Positions 1-9,281 are shown, counted from the first letter of the stretch. The stretch: 64,000 bases of DNA from Vibrio aerogenes (GCF_024346755.1 NZ_AP024861.1:2356001-2420000), one strand, 5' to 3'. Notes: generated from the sequence alone by a model not told the origin. Numbers and translations are program-made.

Positions 1-1
1 T

Positions 2-187
2 GATCATGAAAGCAAAAAAGCCGCTGAAGAAGATAAAACGGTCAGCGACAAAGTTGAGTCTTTCACCTACGGCGCACTGGGTATGGAACACCCCGATAAG
101 CTGGAAGAAGAAAATGATAGTTCCTATTCTGCGGGGCAATATCTTTCCGCAGCGGCAACAGTTGGTAGTCTTTTATTGCTCATCTGA
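2..187 (+). CDS. C-terminal fragment of a small hypothetical protein
   Basis: The gene enters from the left edge; 61 codons remain in frame 2 and end at a TGA. The visible protein is rich in Glu, Asp and Lys, then has an Ala/Gly/Leu-rich hydrophobic end (AAATVGSLLLLI) that could be a membrane-contacting tail. I do not recognise a family. A strong rho-independent terminator follows 33 bases after the stop, which supports this frame over the overlapping ATG-started frame at 6-233: that alternative gives a basic, low-complexity product and runs into the terminator hairpin. No function is proposed. Confidence 0.5.
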   Translation, partial: DHESKKAAEEDKTVSDKVESFTYGALGMEHPDKLEEENDSSYSAGQYLSAAATVGSLLLLI

Positions 188-219
188 TTGTCTGCAGCAA
201 AAATCAAAACCAGTTTTCA

Positions 220-249
220 CCTTCAGACTCTGAGGTCTGAAGGTTTTTT
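220..249 (+). terminator. Rho-independent terminator
   Basis: A perfect 9-bp stem (CCTTCAGAC / GTCTGAAGG) with a short loop is followed by six T residues. It ends the transcript of the partial gene at the left edge and sits just before the convergent chemoreceptor gene. Confidence 0.85.
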
Positions 250-268
250 ATTGTAAAAAGCGATATAT

Positions 269-1849
269 TTACTTCATCCCATGCTGGTGAAAACATTCAA
301 CATAAGCGCGGTCTTCCTGCTGTATATGCACTGTCAGCCAGTCCTGTAAAAATTTCATCAGTTCAGGTCCGACCTGCTCGCCTCTTTCCACTCGTTGCTG
401 GAATTCAAGCACACTCTTCACCAGATTCTGATGTTTTTTCACATGGGCGGCTTCATCCTGATAGCCAAACTGTGAAAACAGGACTTCTTCATATTCAAAA
501 TGGTTGGCTGTATAGTCGATCAGTCCCTGGACCACACGTTTTACTGAAGCCAGACCATAATGATGAGTCAGCAAATGATTCAACTCATTCACCAGATGGA
601 CTAATGTCTGATGCTGGCGGTTAATTTCTGCCAGATTCAGGTCAAGCCCCGGTCCCCACTGAATTAATTTCTGCCGGCGCTGATCTTCCTCCGCCAGCTG
701 GCCGGGATCAATAGCAAACCGATGGAGCAGGGATTTGATTTCACCTGAAATATTCTTCACGGCAACACTGGCCATCAGCGTTTCATTCGTGACCTGAACA
801 TTTTCCTCAGAGACAGCAGAAATATCAGCCAATCCCTGTAGCAGACGTTCATTCGACCCGACCTGCTCATTCAGCAAACCGGAAATCTGCTCGCTCTGTC
901 CGGTGATTGCCACAATTTTCTCTGAAAGCCGGAAGAATGCCTGACTGACATGCCCAATGACTTCCATCGATTCATCCATACTTGCTGCATTCTTGCCGAT
1001 TGCTTCAACAACCTGCTGAATACTCTCCAGCAACGTTTCTATTTTTTTCTGAATATCATCGGTTGCCACCCGGGTGCGGGTTGCCAGTGTTCTGACTTCA
1101 TCGGCCACTACGGCAAAACCGCGCCCCTGCTCTCCAGCCCTGGCCGCTTCGATGGCCGCATTTAATGCCAGCAGATTGGTCTGGTCAGCAATATCACTAA
1201 TCGTTTCCAGCACCTGGCCGATGCTGCTGCTTTCACTTTCAAGTTCCTGAATATGAGATTTGGAGCCTTCCATTTGTTGACTGGCATTTTTCAGTGCAGA
1301 CTCAAGCTGCTGCATATATTGCCCGCCATCCTGTGCCTGTTGCTTTGCATCCACAGCAGACTCAGCGGTTGATTCTGTAAACCGTGCGACCTGATTGGTA
1401 GATTCAGACAATTGCTGAATCATATCCAGAGAGGCGGCTATTTCTGTACGCTGTTTTAATGCACCAGCCTCTGCTGTTTCAGAATTTTTTTTCACTGATT
1501 CAGCAACCTGCATGAGTATATCAGAGGTTGAGCCTAAAGCGCCCACAGTTCGCGAAACATCAGAGCCAATCCGGTTAAAGGCATAAAACAGCGGATGACC
1601 TTTTCCTTCCGTGATATCAATCCTGACCCTTAAATCACCTTCGGACAGACAGGCAGCCGCCTTTCGGGTCTGACTCAGTATCTGGTGAAACATCTGAAAA
1701 ACCACATACAGCACCCCGCAAAACAACGCCAGCCACAAGCACCAGCCCCATAAACCCGCAGATAAGAAGTGATAAAAAAAAGGAAGCAACAACACAACAA
1801 AAACCAGCCACCACTGCAACGGCTGTAACTGACTTATTTTCTCGTTCAT
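269..1849 (-). CDS. Methyl-accepting chemotaxis protein with C-terminal hemerythrin domain
   Basis: A 526-residue chemoreceptor. Two hydrophobic segments lie near residues 12-55 with almost no periplasmic loop between them, then a HAMP-like stretch, then the signalling domain with its hairpin-tip motif ([20 protein letters not shown], about residues 233-255). After about residue 395 a bacteriohemerythrin domain follows. Its likely iron ligands are visible as H in INRQH, HFEYEE, HVKKH and the HIxxxD-type end HIQQEDRAY. Hemerythrin domains bind a di-iron centre and O2, so the protein probably reports oxygen or redox state to CheA/CheW in the cytoplasm instead of sensing a periplasmic ligand. 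The gene is transcribed alone. The family call is secure; the sensed signal is inferred. Confidence 0.9.
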   Translation of the reverse strand: MNEKISQLQPLQWWLVFVVLLLPFFYHFLSAGLWGWCLWLALFCGVLYVVFQMFHQILSQTRKAAACLSEGDLRVRIDITEGKGHPLFYAFNRIGSDVSRTVGALGSTSDILMQVAESVKKNSETAEAGALKQRTEIAASLDMIQQLSESTNQVARFTESTAESAVDAKQQAQDGGQYMQQLESALKNASQQMEGSKSHIQELESESSSIGQVLETISDIADQTNLLALNAAIEAARAGEQGRGFAVVADEVRTLATRTRVATDDIQKKIETLLESIQQVVEAIGKNAASMDESMEVIGHVSQAFFRLSEKIVAITGQSEQISGLLNEQVGSNERLLQGLADISAVSEENVQVTNETLMASVAVKNISGEIKSLLHRFAIDPGQLAEEDQRRQKLIQWGPGLDLNLAEINRQHQTLVHLVNELNHLLTHHYGLASVKRVVQGLIDYTANHFEYEEVLFSQFGYQDEAAHVKKHQNLVKSVLEFQQRVERGEQVGPELMKFLQDWLTVHIQQEDRAYVECFHQHGMK

Positions 1850-1942
1850 TCAACACCACCTGTCACCTCTGGGTTTGTGTTGTTAAGCATAGAAAGAGAT
1901 ACTGAAAAAGGAGCAACCGATTGTTCAAAACATGATCGAAAG

Positions 1943-1970
1943 AAAAAAAATACGGAGCATGGCTCCGTAT
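1943..1970 (-). terminator. Terminator of the Yip1-family gene
   Basis: On the minus strand an 8-bp perfect stem (TACGGAGC / GCTCCGTA) with a 3-base loop is followed by a run of eight T residues. It lies 28 bases after the stop of the Yip1-family gene. Confidence 0.85.
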
Positions 1971-1997
1971 TTGATCAATTTCATTCAGAAAACTGTT

Positions 1998-2612
1998 TCA
2001 GGACTGGAAAAACTGCCAGACCACACTATGTTCAGAGCCCATACTCCACAGCAAAACCACCACTGCCAGCATAAACTCAAGAATCAACACCCCGGCACCA
2101 AGCGTGACTCCGGACAAGATAAAACCCCGTTTATTGCTGATCCCTAAAAAGTTAGGTGTTCCCCGGTAGAGCAGATATCCGGTATAAATGATACCCCCGA
2201 TCATGGCCAGCAAACAGAGCCAGAAGACCGGATACAAAGCAAAGATACCGCTGAGAAACAAAGGTGTCGCCGTATAACCGGCAAAGATAACACACTCACC
2301 ATATTGCGGACGATTCGGTACCCGGCGCGCCAGCCAGTGAATCAGACCGCCAACGCCACCAACCGCCATCAGAATCAGCACATAAAAAGCCATCCCCAGA
2401 ATTAATCCGTCTCCCCACGAGACGATATACGTTGTCTCTCCGCCGAACGTCCAGCCAAACTGAGTCGTGCCGATGTAAGAGCAAATAACCGGGATAGCAG
2501 CCATCCAGAGTACATGGTGCAGATACAAGTGACCAATTGTTTCGTGTTCAACGCTGATTTCACGCCACTCCCGATCCGGATGGTGCAATAAACCCCAAAC
2601 ATGATTAATCAT
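1998..2612 (-). CDS. Yip1-family inner membrane protein
   Basis: A 204-residue polytopic membrane protein with about five hydrophobic helices (near residues 31-50, 67-92, 105-125, 128-150 and 165-192). The N-terminal motif with 'HPDREWREIS' before the first helix is typical of bacterial Yip1-domain proteins, where a Trp-containing amphipathic start precedes the membrane bundle. The biochemical role of bacterial members is unknown. An AGGAG sequence precedes the ATG at the right distance. The gene has its own terminator and appears monocistronic. Confidence 0.8.
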   Translation of the reverse strand: MINHVWGLLHHPDREWREISVEHETIGHLYLHHVLWMAAIPVICSYIGTTQFGWTFGGETTYIVSWGDGLILGMAFYVLILMAVGGVGGLIHWLARRVPNRPQYGECVIFAGYTATPLFLSGIFALYPVFWLCLLAMIGGIIYTGYLLYRGTPNFLGISNKRGFILSGVTLGAGVLILEFMLAVVVLLWSMGSEHSVVWQFFQS

Positions 2613-2724
2613 ACTTCCGTCTCCTTTACTGGTATTGATTGTTGGCCTTTACCAATCTGAACAAAAATTGACCAATATCAAATTTAAGTATAGCGGAAGA
2701 ATAAAATTATACCTGCATCACAAT

Positions 2725-2749
2725 TCAGGCCGGACACTGCCCGGCCTGA
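2725..2749 (-). terminator. Hairpin after the amylase gene
   Basis: A perfect 9-bp inverted repeat (TCAGGCCGG / CCGGCCTGA) lies 43 bases downstream of the amylase stop. No strong T run follows it on the minus strand, so it may be a weak terminator or an mRNA-stabilising hairpin. Confidence 0.55.
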
Positions 2750-2791
2750 TTGCCTCCTTCATACACCTTACTGAGCGGTGTTTCGTCAGAT

Positions 2792-4858
2792 TCATTGATT
2801 GATACAGAGACTCAGGTCTTGCCAGCTGCCATTGAGATAACACAGATCCGGACTAAAAGCCGATAAATCAGCCGTCTGCCCGCTGCCGTTATCACTGAAA
2901 ATCACATTCAGGGAAGACAGCTCAGTGCCAAAATCATAACAATAGCTGTTTCCGTCAGCGCTCATGGCTACACCCGGCCAGGCAACTGTATTAACAGCTG
3001 ATGCCGCGGCAACATTCCAGAAATAAAGATAGGGAGAAGAAAAGTTCTGTGCATTATCGTAGCAAACCCGGGTGTTTTCGCTGGCTTGAGGGTCATCCGG
3101 CTCATCAGTGAGACTGAACCCGCAATCACTCAGACTTTTCCACGCACCATTGAGATAGCATGAACCGGATGAAGCGGACAAATCTTCCGTTTGCGATGCA
3201 CCTTGATCAGAGAAAATCACGTTTACAGAGGTCACTTCAGCCGCCGGATCATAGCAGTAGAAATCTCCGTTTTTCTCCATCGCCACTCCGGGCCAGGCGA
3301 CAGAGCTCATGGCGCTGGCCGGAACAGGTTTCCAGTAATAGAGGTAAGGCGTCGTGAAACCGGCACTTTGATCGTAATAACACATGGCCGTAGAACGCAC
3401 CGCTTTTTCCGGCTCAGGCCCGGTGACAGGCGGGATCACAATGCCACCCAGACTCGCACCGACATGGATCGCGGCAGCGCCCTGATAACCAACACTGAAC
3501 TGCGCATTGCCCTGTCCGTCGACATGGATGGTTTCACCACTACAGGTTTTGGCTGTGCTGTCAAAATCACCGTCAATAATATTACAGTAATCCCCTTCCG
3601 GCATTCCGGTGCTGAACGTATGTGTTAGCGTACCGGAATCAGCCCGGTTAATCACGACAAAGCCAAGTCCGCCACGGCCAAATGCAATCTGATTGCTGCC
3701 ATTATCCCACCAGTTGGTCACTTTCCACTGTGCGGCCGTATAATTACGGAATGCCACCATATTACCAACACCACGCCATTCGTGGGTACAAACCCAGTCT
3801 CCACCGTTAAAATCACAGGCATTGCCGCTATGAACCCCGGCAGATGGTGGCGCGTCATCACTGCTGTTAAATTTGTAGCCGGACATAATTTTCGGGTAGC
3901 CGTAAGGATATGCCAGCATAAATACATGCCCCAGCATATAAAGATTGCCCTGATCTTTATAAGTCAGCTCATTGCCGGCATTGCCCCGCTCATCATCATG
4001 ATTGGTCACAAAAACAACGGCTTTATCACTCGGTAGCCAGCCACTCCACTGATTGAGGGATTTGAGTGTATTGATCTTGCCATTCTTAAATGCAGAACCA
4101 ATTGTGCGGGCGAAATTAAACTCTGTCACCCCGCCATTGTCTGTGTATTCTGACGGCTGAACCGGCTCACCTGACGCACCAATCACTTCCTGAAAAATAT
4201 AGGGCGGATTACCGTCAGCTAATGTGTGCAGCTTACTCTTAATTGCCGCAATGTCAGTCGCCGGAATATGTTTCGCCGCATCAATCCTGAACCCGGCCAC
4301 CCCCATACTGATTGCGTCATTCATGTAATCTGCAATTTTCTGGCGCACATATTCCGACTCAGTTTTCAGGTCATTCAGTCCAACCAAATCGCAGTTTTGT
4401 ACCTGCCAGCGGTTACTGTAGTCAATATTATCGCGACAGTTATGGAAATCCTCCGTGCTGTAGGGCACATCAGGGAAACTCCGGTTCCAGGCCGCCATAT
4501 GGTTAATGACCGCATCAAGATAAATTGACACACCTGCGGCATTACAGCGCTGCACCATGTCTTTAAACTGTTCCCGGTTACCGCTGCGGCTGTCAAACTG
4601 ATAACTCACCGGCTGATAACGGGACCACCATGCCGCATTATCAATGCTTTTCTGCGGCGGGGAGATCTGCACAGCAGCAAAACCTTTCGGCCCCAGAAAA
4701 TCTTCACATTCCGTGGCAATATCAGACCAGTGCCACTCAAATAAGTGCACAAATGCCGTTTTGGGCACTTCCGCAGCCGCCTGTACGACCGCGGCAGAAT
4801 ATGCCCAGAGACCGGCACAGAAAATAAACCCGGCAGAGAGTTTATGTGTTATTTTCAT
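2792..4858 (-). CDS. Secreted alpha-amylase (GH13) with two C-terminal starch-binding modules
   Basis: A 688-residue extracellular enzyme that hydrolyses internal alpha-1,4 bonds of starch or glycogen. The signal peptide covers about residues 1-28 (cleavage near VVQAAAEV). The GH13 catalytic barrel shows the nucleophile region GFRIDAAKH, the acid/base Glu in FQEVIG and the transition-state Asp in FVTNHDDE. An all-beta domain C follows to about residue 470. The C-terminus carries two similar modules of about 90 residues (near 490-585 and 595-688), each with CYYD/CYDN, PYLY(Y/F)W, WPGVAM and CYLNG(A/S)W. They resemble family-26-type starch-binding modules and are joined by a short acidic, Pro-containing linker. 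Paired Cys residues in each module suggest disulfides, fitting secretion. The start is supported by the signal peptide. Confidence 0.93.
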   Translation of the reverse strand: MKITHKLSAGFIFCAGLWAYSAAVVQAAAEVPKTAFVHLFEWHWSDIATECEDFLGPKGFAAVQISPPQKSIDNAAWWSRYQPVSYQFDSRSGNREQFKDMVQRCNAAGVSIYLDAVINHMAAWNRSFPDVPYSTEDFHNCRDNIDYSNRWQVQNCDLVGLNDLKTESEYVRQKIADYMNDAISMGVAGFRIDAAKHIPATDIAAIKSKLHTLADGNPPYIFQEVIGASGEPVQPSEYTDNGGVTEFNFARTIGSAFKNGKINTLKSLNQWSGWLPSDKAVVFVTNHDDERGNAGNELTYKDQGNLYMLGHVFMLAYPYGYPKIMSGYKFNSSDDAPPSAGVHSGNACDFNGGDWVCTHEWRGVGNMVAFRNYTAAQWKVTNWWDNGSNQIAFGRGGLGFVVINRADSGTLTHTFSTGMPEGDYCNIIDGDFDSTAKTCSGETIHVDGQGNAQFSVGYQGAAAIHVGASLGGIVIPPVTGPEPEKAVRSTAMCYYDQSAGFTTPYLYYWKPVPASAMSSVAWPGVAMEKNGDFYCYDPAAEVTSVNVIFSDQGASQTEDLSASSGSCYLNGAWKSLSDCGFSLTDEPDDPQASENTRVCYDNAQNFSSPYLYFWNVAAASAVNTVAWPGVAMSADGNSYCYDFGTELSSLNVIFSDNGSGQTADLSAFSPDLCYLNGSWQDLSLCINQ

Positions 4859-5412
4859 ATCAGTACCTTTAACGTTGGAATCAATATTTATTATCCTTAA
4901 TCAGTTCCGTTATATTTATTATGTCAAAAAGTCAGACTGAAATATAAATTTAACCATCGTTTCATTAAAGCGAAAAAATAATTTCTCAGGCATATTTCAG
5001 CCAGACAGAATAAATCAGAACCTGACAGAATTTATTCTCTTTACCGGGATAAATCAGTACATCTCAGACAGGAACGTGAGAAAAATCAATGATTGTCGGG
5101 GGGATAAAACACACAATTACAACAGCATCACACTCTGTATATATCTGGTCATGCAATATCAGGCGGGTCATGTCAATCACAAAAAGTGAGTCCCTGCACA
5201 AAAAAAGAGCAAAAATAAGAACAGACACTCAATTAACACATCAGGCTATCATAATATATTTATCAATACGAGGCGTGTTGATGTTTTTCAAAGTATACAA
5301 ATCATAGTTGCTACACGACAGACAAAAAAGAAATATTCAGATTCTGAAAGTGAACTTTCAATGATAATTTTTTCATGATTTTTAATGTAAATTCAATGTC
5401 AGGAGTTACTTC
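4859..5412. other. 554-bp AT-rich intergenic region between divergent secreted-protein genes
   Basis: The region must hold the promoter of the amylase (leftward) and of the first secreted paralog (rightward). A perfect 9-bp inverted repeat lies at 5007-5015 and 5030-5038 (AGAATAAAT / ATTTATTCT) and could be an operator. The last 52 bases (5361-5412) are a leader block repeated before the third paralog. A possible reading frame at 5089-5307 lacks a ribosome binding site and family features and is not called. Confidence 0.5.
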
Positions 5413-5892
5413 ATGAAAAAACTGATTGCACCATTATTACTGTTGCCATCGCTGGCCTTCGGCTATACCAATACAGTGACGATTCCAAGCGATGCTAAAT
5501 GTTACAGTACCAGTTCTAATGTCGGGATGAATATTAAGGTATTAAACTTAAGCTCACGCGCCACGACGTTCAAGTTTGGTATGATCACCCAGACTGGCAG
5601 TGAAGCCAGCAGTATCAATTATAAGTTCAGACTGAACAATGGCGGCCATGAATACGCTTCTTTCACACCAGAGACTGAAATCACGGTGCCAGCCAATTCC
5701 GCCAAATATATGTATATGAAGTTTAACTTCGAATCATCGGATAATAAAAATGAAAACAATAGCTGTGATGACCTGCCTGAAATGATCAGAGTCACACATA
5801 TGGATGCAAACAGTCAGATTGTGGTCTCAGGATATAGTATGAGCTCAAACCTGAAGTTTGACCTTAAATTTAATGAAGGCAAACCATTCTGA
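5413..5892 (+). CDS. Secreted protein of unknown function, paralog 1 of 3
   Basis: A 159-residue protein with a clear signal peptide (MKKLIAPLLLLPSLAFG, cleavage near residue 17). The mature part looks beta-rich, with alternating polar and hydrophobic residues. Two Cys (about residue 28, and in NSCDDLP near 116) are conserved in position in all three tandem paralogs and could form a disulfide. The C-terminal block (THMDANSQI..GYS, then KFDLKFNEGKPF) is the most conserved part. An AGGAG ribosome binding site precedes the ATG. I do not recognise the family. The export signal and repetition suggest a small periplasmic or extracellular protein, perhaps co-expressed with the second copy 61 bases downstream. 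Confidence 0.75.
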   Translation: MKKLIAPLLLLPSLAFGYTNTVTIPSDAKCYSTSSNVGMNIKVLNLSSRATTFKFGMITQTGSEASSINYKFRLNNGGHEYASFTPETEITVPANSAKYMYMKFNFESSDNKNENNSCDDLPEMIRVTHMDANSQIVVSGYSMSSNLKFDLKFNEGKPF

Positions 5893-5953
5893 GCCGGTTA
5901 ATTAACAAGCATTCTTTCTATTTTAGTTTTCATGTGATATCAGGAGTATTCCG

Positions 5954-6457
5954 ATGAGAAAATTTATTGCACCTTTATTATTATTGCCTTCTCTGGCTTT
6001 TGCACAAACAAATTCTGTTGATTTTCCGGTTCAGGCGAAATGTGATTCTGATAATCAGGTAGTTAATCTGAGTTTCAGAGTGACAAATTTAAGTCATTAC
6101 AGAACCACTTTTAAGATCAATTTTGTGGGTAACTCTGGCACCAGTCAGAAAACATCCGTGGGAATTGTCAACGGAAATAGCACCTCTTACTCAAGTATGA
6201 CAGAAGATACCGTCACATCAATTTATGCCAATTCAACCATCACGGTCCAGGCCCAGTATATTCACAATTACACCGGCTCTAACTCGCGTGGAAAAAATAC
6301 TTGTTCGTTACTTCCTGTCATGGCCAATATCACGCATATGGATACAAACAGCCAGATTCTGGTGACAGGCTATACATATAGCACAGATAGCCTGACTTCC
6401 TCAGCAGATCCCAAATTTAAATTCGACCTCAACATCAACAAGGGCAAACCTTTCTGA
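5954..6457 (+). CDS. Secreted protein of unknown function, paralog 2 of 3
   Basis: A 167-residue homolog of its upstream neighbour. It has the signal peptide MRKFIAPLLLLPSLAFA, the DFPVQAKC block with the first Cys, NTCSLLP with the second Cys, and ITHMDTNSQILVTGY before a C-terminal FDLNINKGKPF. Loops between the conserved blocks differ in length and sequence, so the copies have diverged in the middle while keeping their ends. The gap to paralog 1 is 61 bases without a terminator, so the two are probably one transcript. A terminator follows 33 bases after the stop. The function is unknown. Confidence 0.75.
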   Translation: MRKFIAPLLLLPSLAFAQTNSVDFPVQAKCDSDNQVVNLSFRVTNLSHYRTTFKINFVGNSGTSQKTSVGIVNGNSTSYSSMTEDTVTSIYANSTITVQAQYIHNYTGSNSRGKNTCSLLPVMANITHMDTNSQILVTGYTYSTDSLTSSADPKFKFDLNINKGKPF

Positions 6458-6770
6458 TTTCCATTTATTCAGCGCAATGATGTTGCACAAACACCGGGCA
6501 ATCCCGGTGTTTTTATTCAATTTTCACAGAAAACACTCTAAAATAAAAATTAATCAACAAAAAAAATAGCCGAACAGTAAAAATACAGATAGAACCCCAA
6601 ATAATAACATTATAGTTTTATCAATAAAATAAAAATATTACAATTTCATCAAGTTCATTTAGTATTTGCACAGCAATCGACAAAAATAAAATATCAATGT
6701 GTCGTCATCATCTACGCAATGATAAATTCCCCATGATTTTTAATCTGTATTTAACGTCAGGAGTTTCCCA
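6458..6770 (+). promoter_or_regulatory. AT-rich spacer with a duplicated leader before paralog 3
   Basis: After the terminator the spacer is very AT-rich. Its last 52 bases (6719-6770) align without gaps to 5361-5412 before paralog 1, at roughly three quarters identity, including CATGATTTTTAAT and GTCAGGAGTT. The duplication therefore included the promoter and ribosome binding site, and copies 1 and 3 have independent but similar promoters. Confidence 0.6.
6491..6514 (+). terminator. Terminator after paralog 2
   Basis: A perfect 8-bp stem (ACACCGGG / CCCGGTGT) with a 4-base loop is followed by TTTTATT. Confidence 0.85.
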
Positions 6771-7253
6771 GTGAAAAAATTAATTTCACCGTTATTATTA
6801 TTGCCTTCTCTGGCTTTTGCGCATACAAATGCTGTCGATTTTCCAATACAAGCAGCATGTTCAACCGCTGATAAATCTGTAACAGACTTCAAACTGGAAT
6901 TAACAAATTTGAGCGACAATGCAACTAGTGTAATTGTTGACCTTTGGAATCAATCAGGAAATACCCTAACTTCAGTGAATACACTTTATGAAGGTGATGG
7001 CTATACAAATCTCACTCTAGGTAGTGCATTTTCGATACCCGCGCATACAACTGTCCGTTTTTATACATCGTATGCATATAATTATGCAGGTTTCAGTGGT
7101 GTTAATATTAATCTACATAACCCATGTAGTGTAAGTCCAGTTATGGGAAAAATTACTCACTTAGATGCAAATAGTCAGATTATTGCGAATGGTTATTCTG
7201 GACCAAGGGAGAAAATATTCAATCTCAACATTAACAATGGCCAGCCATTTTAA
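6771..7253 (+). CDS. Secreted protein of unknown function, paralog 3 of 3 (GTG start)
   Basis: A 160-residue homolog of the two preceding proteins. It starts with GTG eight bases after CAGGAG; no ATG fits the signal peptide MKKLISPLLLLPSLAFA. It keeps DFPIQAAC, NPCSVSPVM, ITHLDANSQI and the end FNLNINNGQPF. Its central part is the most divergent and its coding sequence is AT-richer than copies 1 and 2, suggesting an older duplication or relaxed selection. It has its own copied leader and its own terminator. The function is unknown. Confidence 0.75.
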   Translation: MKKLISPLLLLPSLAFAHTNAVDFPIQAACSTADKSVTDFKLELTNLSDNATSVIVDLWNQSGNTLTSVNTLYEGDGYTNLTLGSAFSIPAHTTVRFYTSYAYNYAGFSGVNINLHNPCSVSPVMGKITHLDANSQIIANGYSGPREKIFNLNINNGQPF

Positions 7254-7281
7254 TTCATTTCGAATCAATTATTATCGCTTG

Positions 7282-7310
7282 CACCGGATGGCCTCACATC
7301 CGGTGTTTTT
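7282..7310 (+). terminator. Terminator between paralog 3 and the LysR gene
   Basis: A perfect 9-bp stem (CACCGGATG / CATCCGGTG) is followed by five T residues. It lies between two convergent genes. Confidence 0.85.
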
Positions 7311-7326
7311 ATTACACACCATTGAT

Positions 7327-8211
7327 TCACCCCACTATCTCCCTGACACAATCAATAAACTGCGCCATCAGTGGCTCTTCCCGGTCATGGCAATACGCCA
7401 GAGAAATATCAATTTCCTCAGTGAAATCAGCCAGTGGGCGAAACACCAGCCCCGGTTGTTTCAGGCAGTGCTCAATGGCAGACGGCACCACGGAAATCCC
7501 CACCCCGGCACTGACCAGTGACAGCACCATCATCATGTCTGAAGCCTTATAAGTCACTTCCGGCTCATACGCTAAAATATGCCGGATACCGGAAGTTCCC
7601 TGATCAAATTCAGAGCCGGCATACACGACAAAACCTTCCTGTTGCAGCATTTGCCGGGTCAATGGCGTCTTTGCGGCCAGCGGGTGACTGGCTGACATCA
7701 CAACCCGCACAGCCCACGTTTCCAGACGCAGCAGAGAAAGCTGAGGCACCGCCTCAAAAGAGAATGCCGGATAAATCCCGAAATCTAACGACTGGTTCTG
7801 CACCCCTTCCATCAGCCGGTACGGGTCCTGCTCCTGCAATTCAAACTCCACTTTGGGGCGGATTTGTCTGAAATGATGCATAATCCGCCCCAAAATACCG
7901 GCATAAGCCACACTGGCAGAATAACCGATTCTCAGGACTCCCAATTCACCCTTCAGTGCACTCCTGCCCACTTTGACCGCCAGCTCATAAGCATTCAAAG
8001 CGGCCTTCGCTTCCTGATAGAACAATTTACCACCTTCGGTCAGCTCCACTTTGCGGCTGGTCCGGTGAAATAATTGCCCGCCCAGCGCTTCTTCCAGATC
8101 TTTAATCTGGATGCTCAGTGCCGGTTGCGCAATATGCAACTGCCGGGCTGCCCGGCCAAAATGCAGGGTTTCAGCCACCATCACAAAATATCTGAAATGC
8201 CTTAAATCCAT
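7327..8211 (-). CDS. LysR-family transcriptional regulator
   Basis: A 294-residue LTTR. The N-terminal winged helix-turn-helix covers about residues 1-60 (MDLRHFRYF, then HIAQPALSIQIKDLE as recognition region), followed by the linker helix and a periplasmic-binding-protein-like effector domain with the usual start GVLRIGYSASV near residue 90. The N-terminus resembles the BenM/CatM branch that responds to aromatic or small organic acid ligands. It is divergent to the exported protein gene at 8322 with a 110-bp shared promoter region, so that gene is the likely target. The ligand is unknown. Confidence 0.9.
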   Translation of the reverse strand: MDLRHFRYFVMVAETLHFGRAARQLHIAQPALSIQIKDLEEALGGQLFHRTSRKVELTEGGKLFYQEAKAALNAYELAVKVGRSALKGELGVLRIGYSASVAYAGILGRIMHHFRQIRPKVEFELQEQDPYRLMEGVQNQSLDFGIYPAFSFEAVPQLSLLRLETWAVRVVMSASHPLAAKTPLTRQMLQQEGFVVYAGSEFDQGTSGIRHILAYEPEVTYKASDMMMVLSLVSAGVGISVVPSAIEHCLKQPGLVFRPLADFTEEIDISLAYCHDREEPLMAQFIDCVREIVG

Positions 8212-8222
8212 ACCTGTTTAAT

Positions 8223-8268
8223 ATAAATTAGTTATCAATCACCCCATGATTATATATTGGATACCAAT
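8223..8268. promoter_or_regulatory. Candidate LysR operators in the divergent promoter
   Basis: Two short inverted repeats occupy the 110-bp divergent gap: ATAA-N5-TTAT at 8223-8235 and a perfect ATTGG-ATA-CCAAT at 8256-8268. Position and symmetry fit LTTR recognition and activation sites. The assignment is inferred. Confidence 0.45.
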
Positions 8269-8321
8269 GAAAAAGCTATTTATGATCAGAACTGTGACCC
8301 ATAACCGATAAAGAGTAAACC

Positions 8322-9281
8322 ATGATAATGACTCACCGAATGGCCTCAGCCGTTGGCCGTCTGCTATTATTCAGCGGCCTGCTCGCTGGTATAGCCGGAA
8401 CAGCAACCGCTCAAAATAACGCGCCGGCATCATCCGCAAACACTGCATCACATCACTACGAACCTTTTCAGCCTATGCGCAGCTTCATTCTGGTCAGTGT
8501 CCGTGATGACAGCGATTTACCCGCAGCATACCGCTGGTTGTACAAATACCATGTCCCGGACAGCATTTCTCAGTTCGCACCTTATGTCACCAAGTATTCA
8601 ACCTACCGTGCTTTACCTGTTCCGCCCAAAGGTGAAGACTATGGGACTTATAACTGGATTATGACCGAGCACTACTGGCTGATTAATCCGTTTAATACCA
8701 GCAACAGTGCAGCCCCCAACGGGCTGGCATTTAAAGAGACCTTTGACCCGGAATACATGCGGATTACCCGGCAACCCACCGATGGCGATTTGCGCCCGAC
8801 TCACTGGGTCGGCAGCCGTGAAGGATATCATCCGACCGTCTTCGCTTTTGCGCCGCTCTTCTGGGAAGAAGACTATAAAGGCAGTGACAGAACCATTGAA
8901 GATGGTCCGAATTACCGCTGGCTGATTGTGTTTAAATACCCCAAAGGTGTTTCTGTCGAACAAGGTGATAAGTGGTTTAAGCAGGTGCTGGTTCCGGCGC
9001 TGGCGAAGCGCCCGGAAGTCAACCGGATTCTTTCAAGCCATGTGCTGGCTCAGCCTCATACCAGCCCGTTTCAGCGGGTGGCTGAAATCTGGTTTGATAA
9101 CAGTAAGCAATGGGAAAAAGCGATGGCTGCGGTCCGCAAAGAAGTCGCGAAGCCGGACTGGGCCGTTTACGATCAGTTCCCGTATATTGAACCCTACAAA
9201 AACTTTGTGGGTGAATTTCTGTTAGACCGGCCTGAATCCGATCACCTGCAGCAGTATAAAGGCTACATTTCGACACGATAG
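8322..9281 (+). CDS. Exported protein of unknown function under LysR control
   Basis: A 319-residue protein with a signal peptide (about residues 1-30, ending GIAGTATAQ). The mature part contains two regions resembling a ferredoxin-like alpha-beta barrel half: MRSFILVSVRDDSDLPAAYRWL near residue 51 and YRWLIVFKYPKGVSVEQGDKWF near 203. Both fit the EthD/dimeric alpha-beta barrel pattern of one beta strand, then a helix containing W/Y, with later HV and F-rich strands. It is aromatic-rich throughout. The protein may be a periplasmic enzyme or binding protein of that fold, but I cannot name a reaction. It is divergent from a LysR regulator, and a hairpin follows the stop. Confidence 0.6.
   Translation: MIMTHRMASAVGRLLLFSGLLAGIAGTATAQNNAPASSANTASHHYEPFQPMRSFILVSVRDDSDLPAAYRWLYKYHVPDSISQFAPYVTKYSTYRALPVPPKGEDYGTYNWIMTEHYWLINPFNTSNSAAPNGLAFKETFDPEYMRITRQPTDGDLRPTHWVGSREGYHPTVFAFAPLFWEEDYKGSDRTIEDGPNYRWLIVFKYPKGVSVEQGDKWFKQVLVPALAKRPEVNRILSSHVLAQPHTSPFQRVAEIWFDNSKQWEKAMAAVRKEVAKPDWAVYDQFPYIEPYKNFVGEFLLDRPESDHLQQYKGYISTR

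Noticed and set aside
5089..5307. 72-codon frame between amylase and the first secreted paralog
   Set aside because: No ribosome binding site, AT-rich codon make-up and no recognisable features; it lies in the promoter region of two divergent genes.
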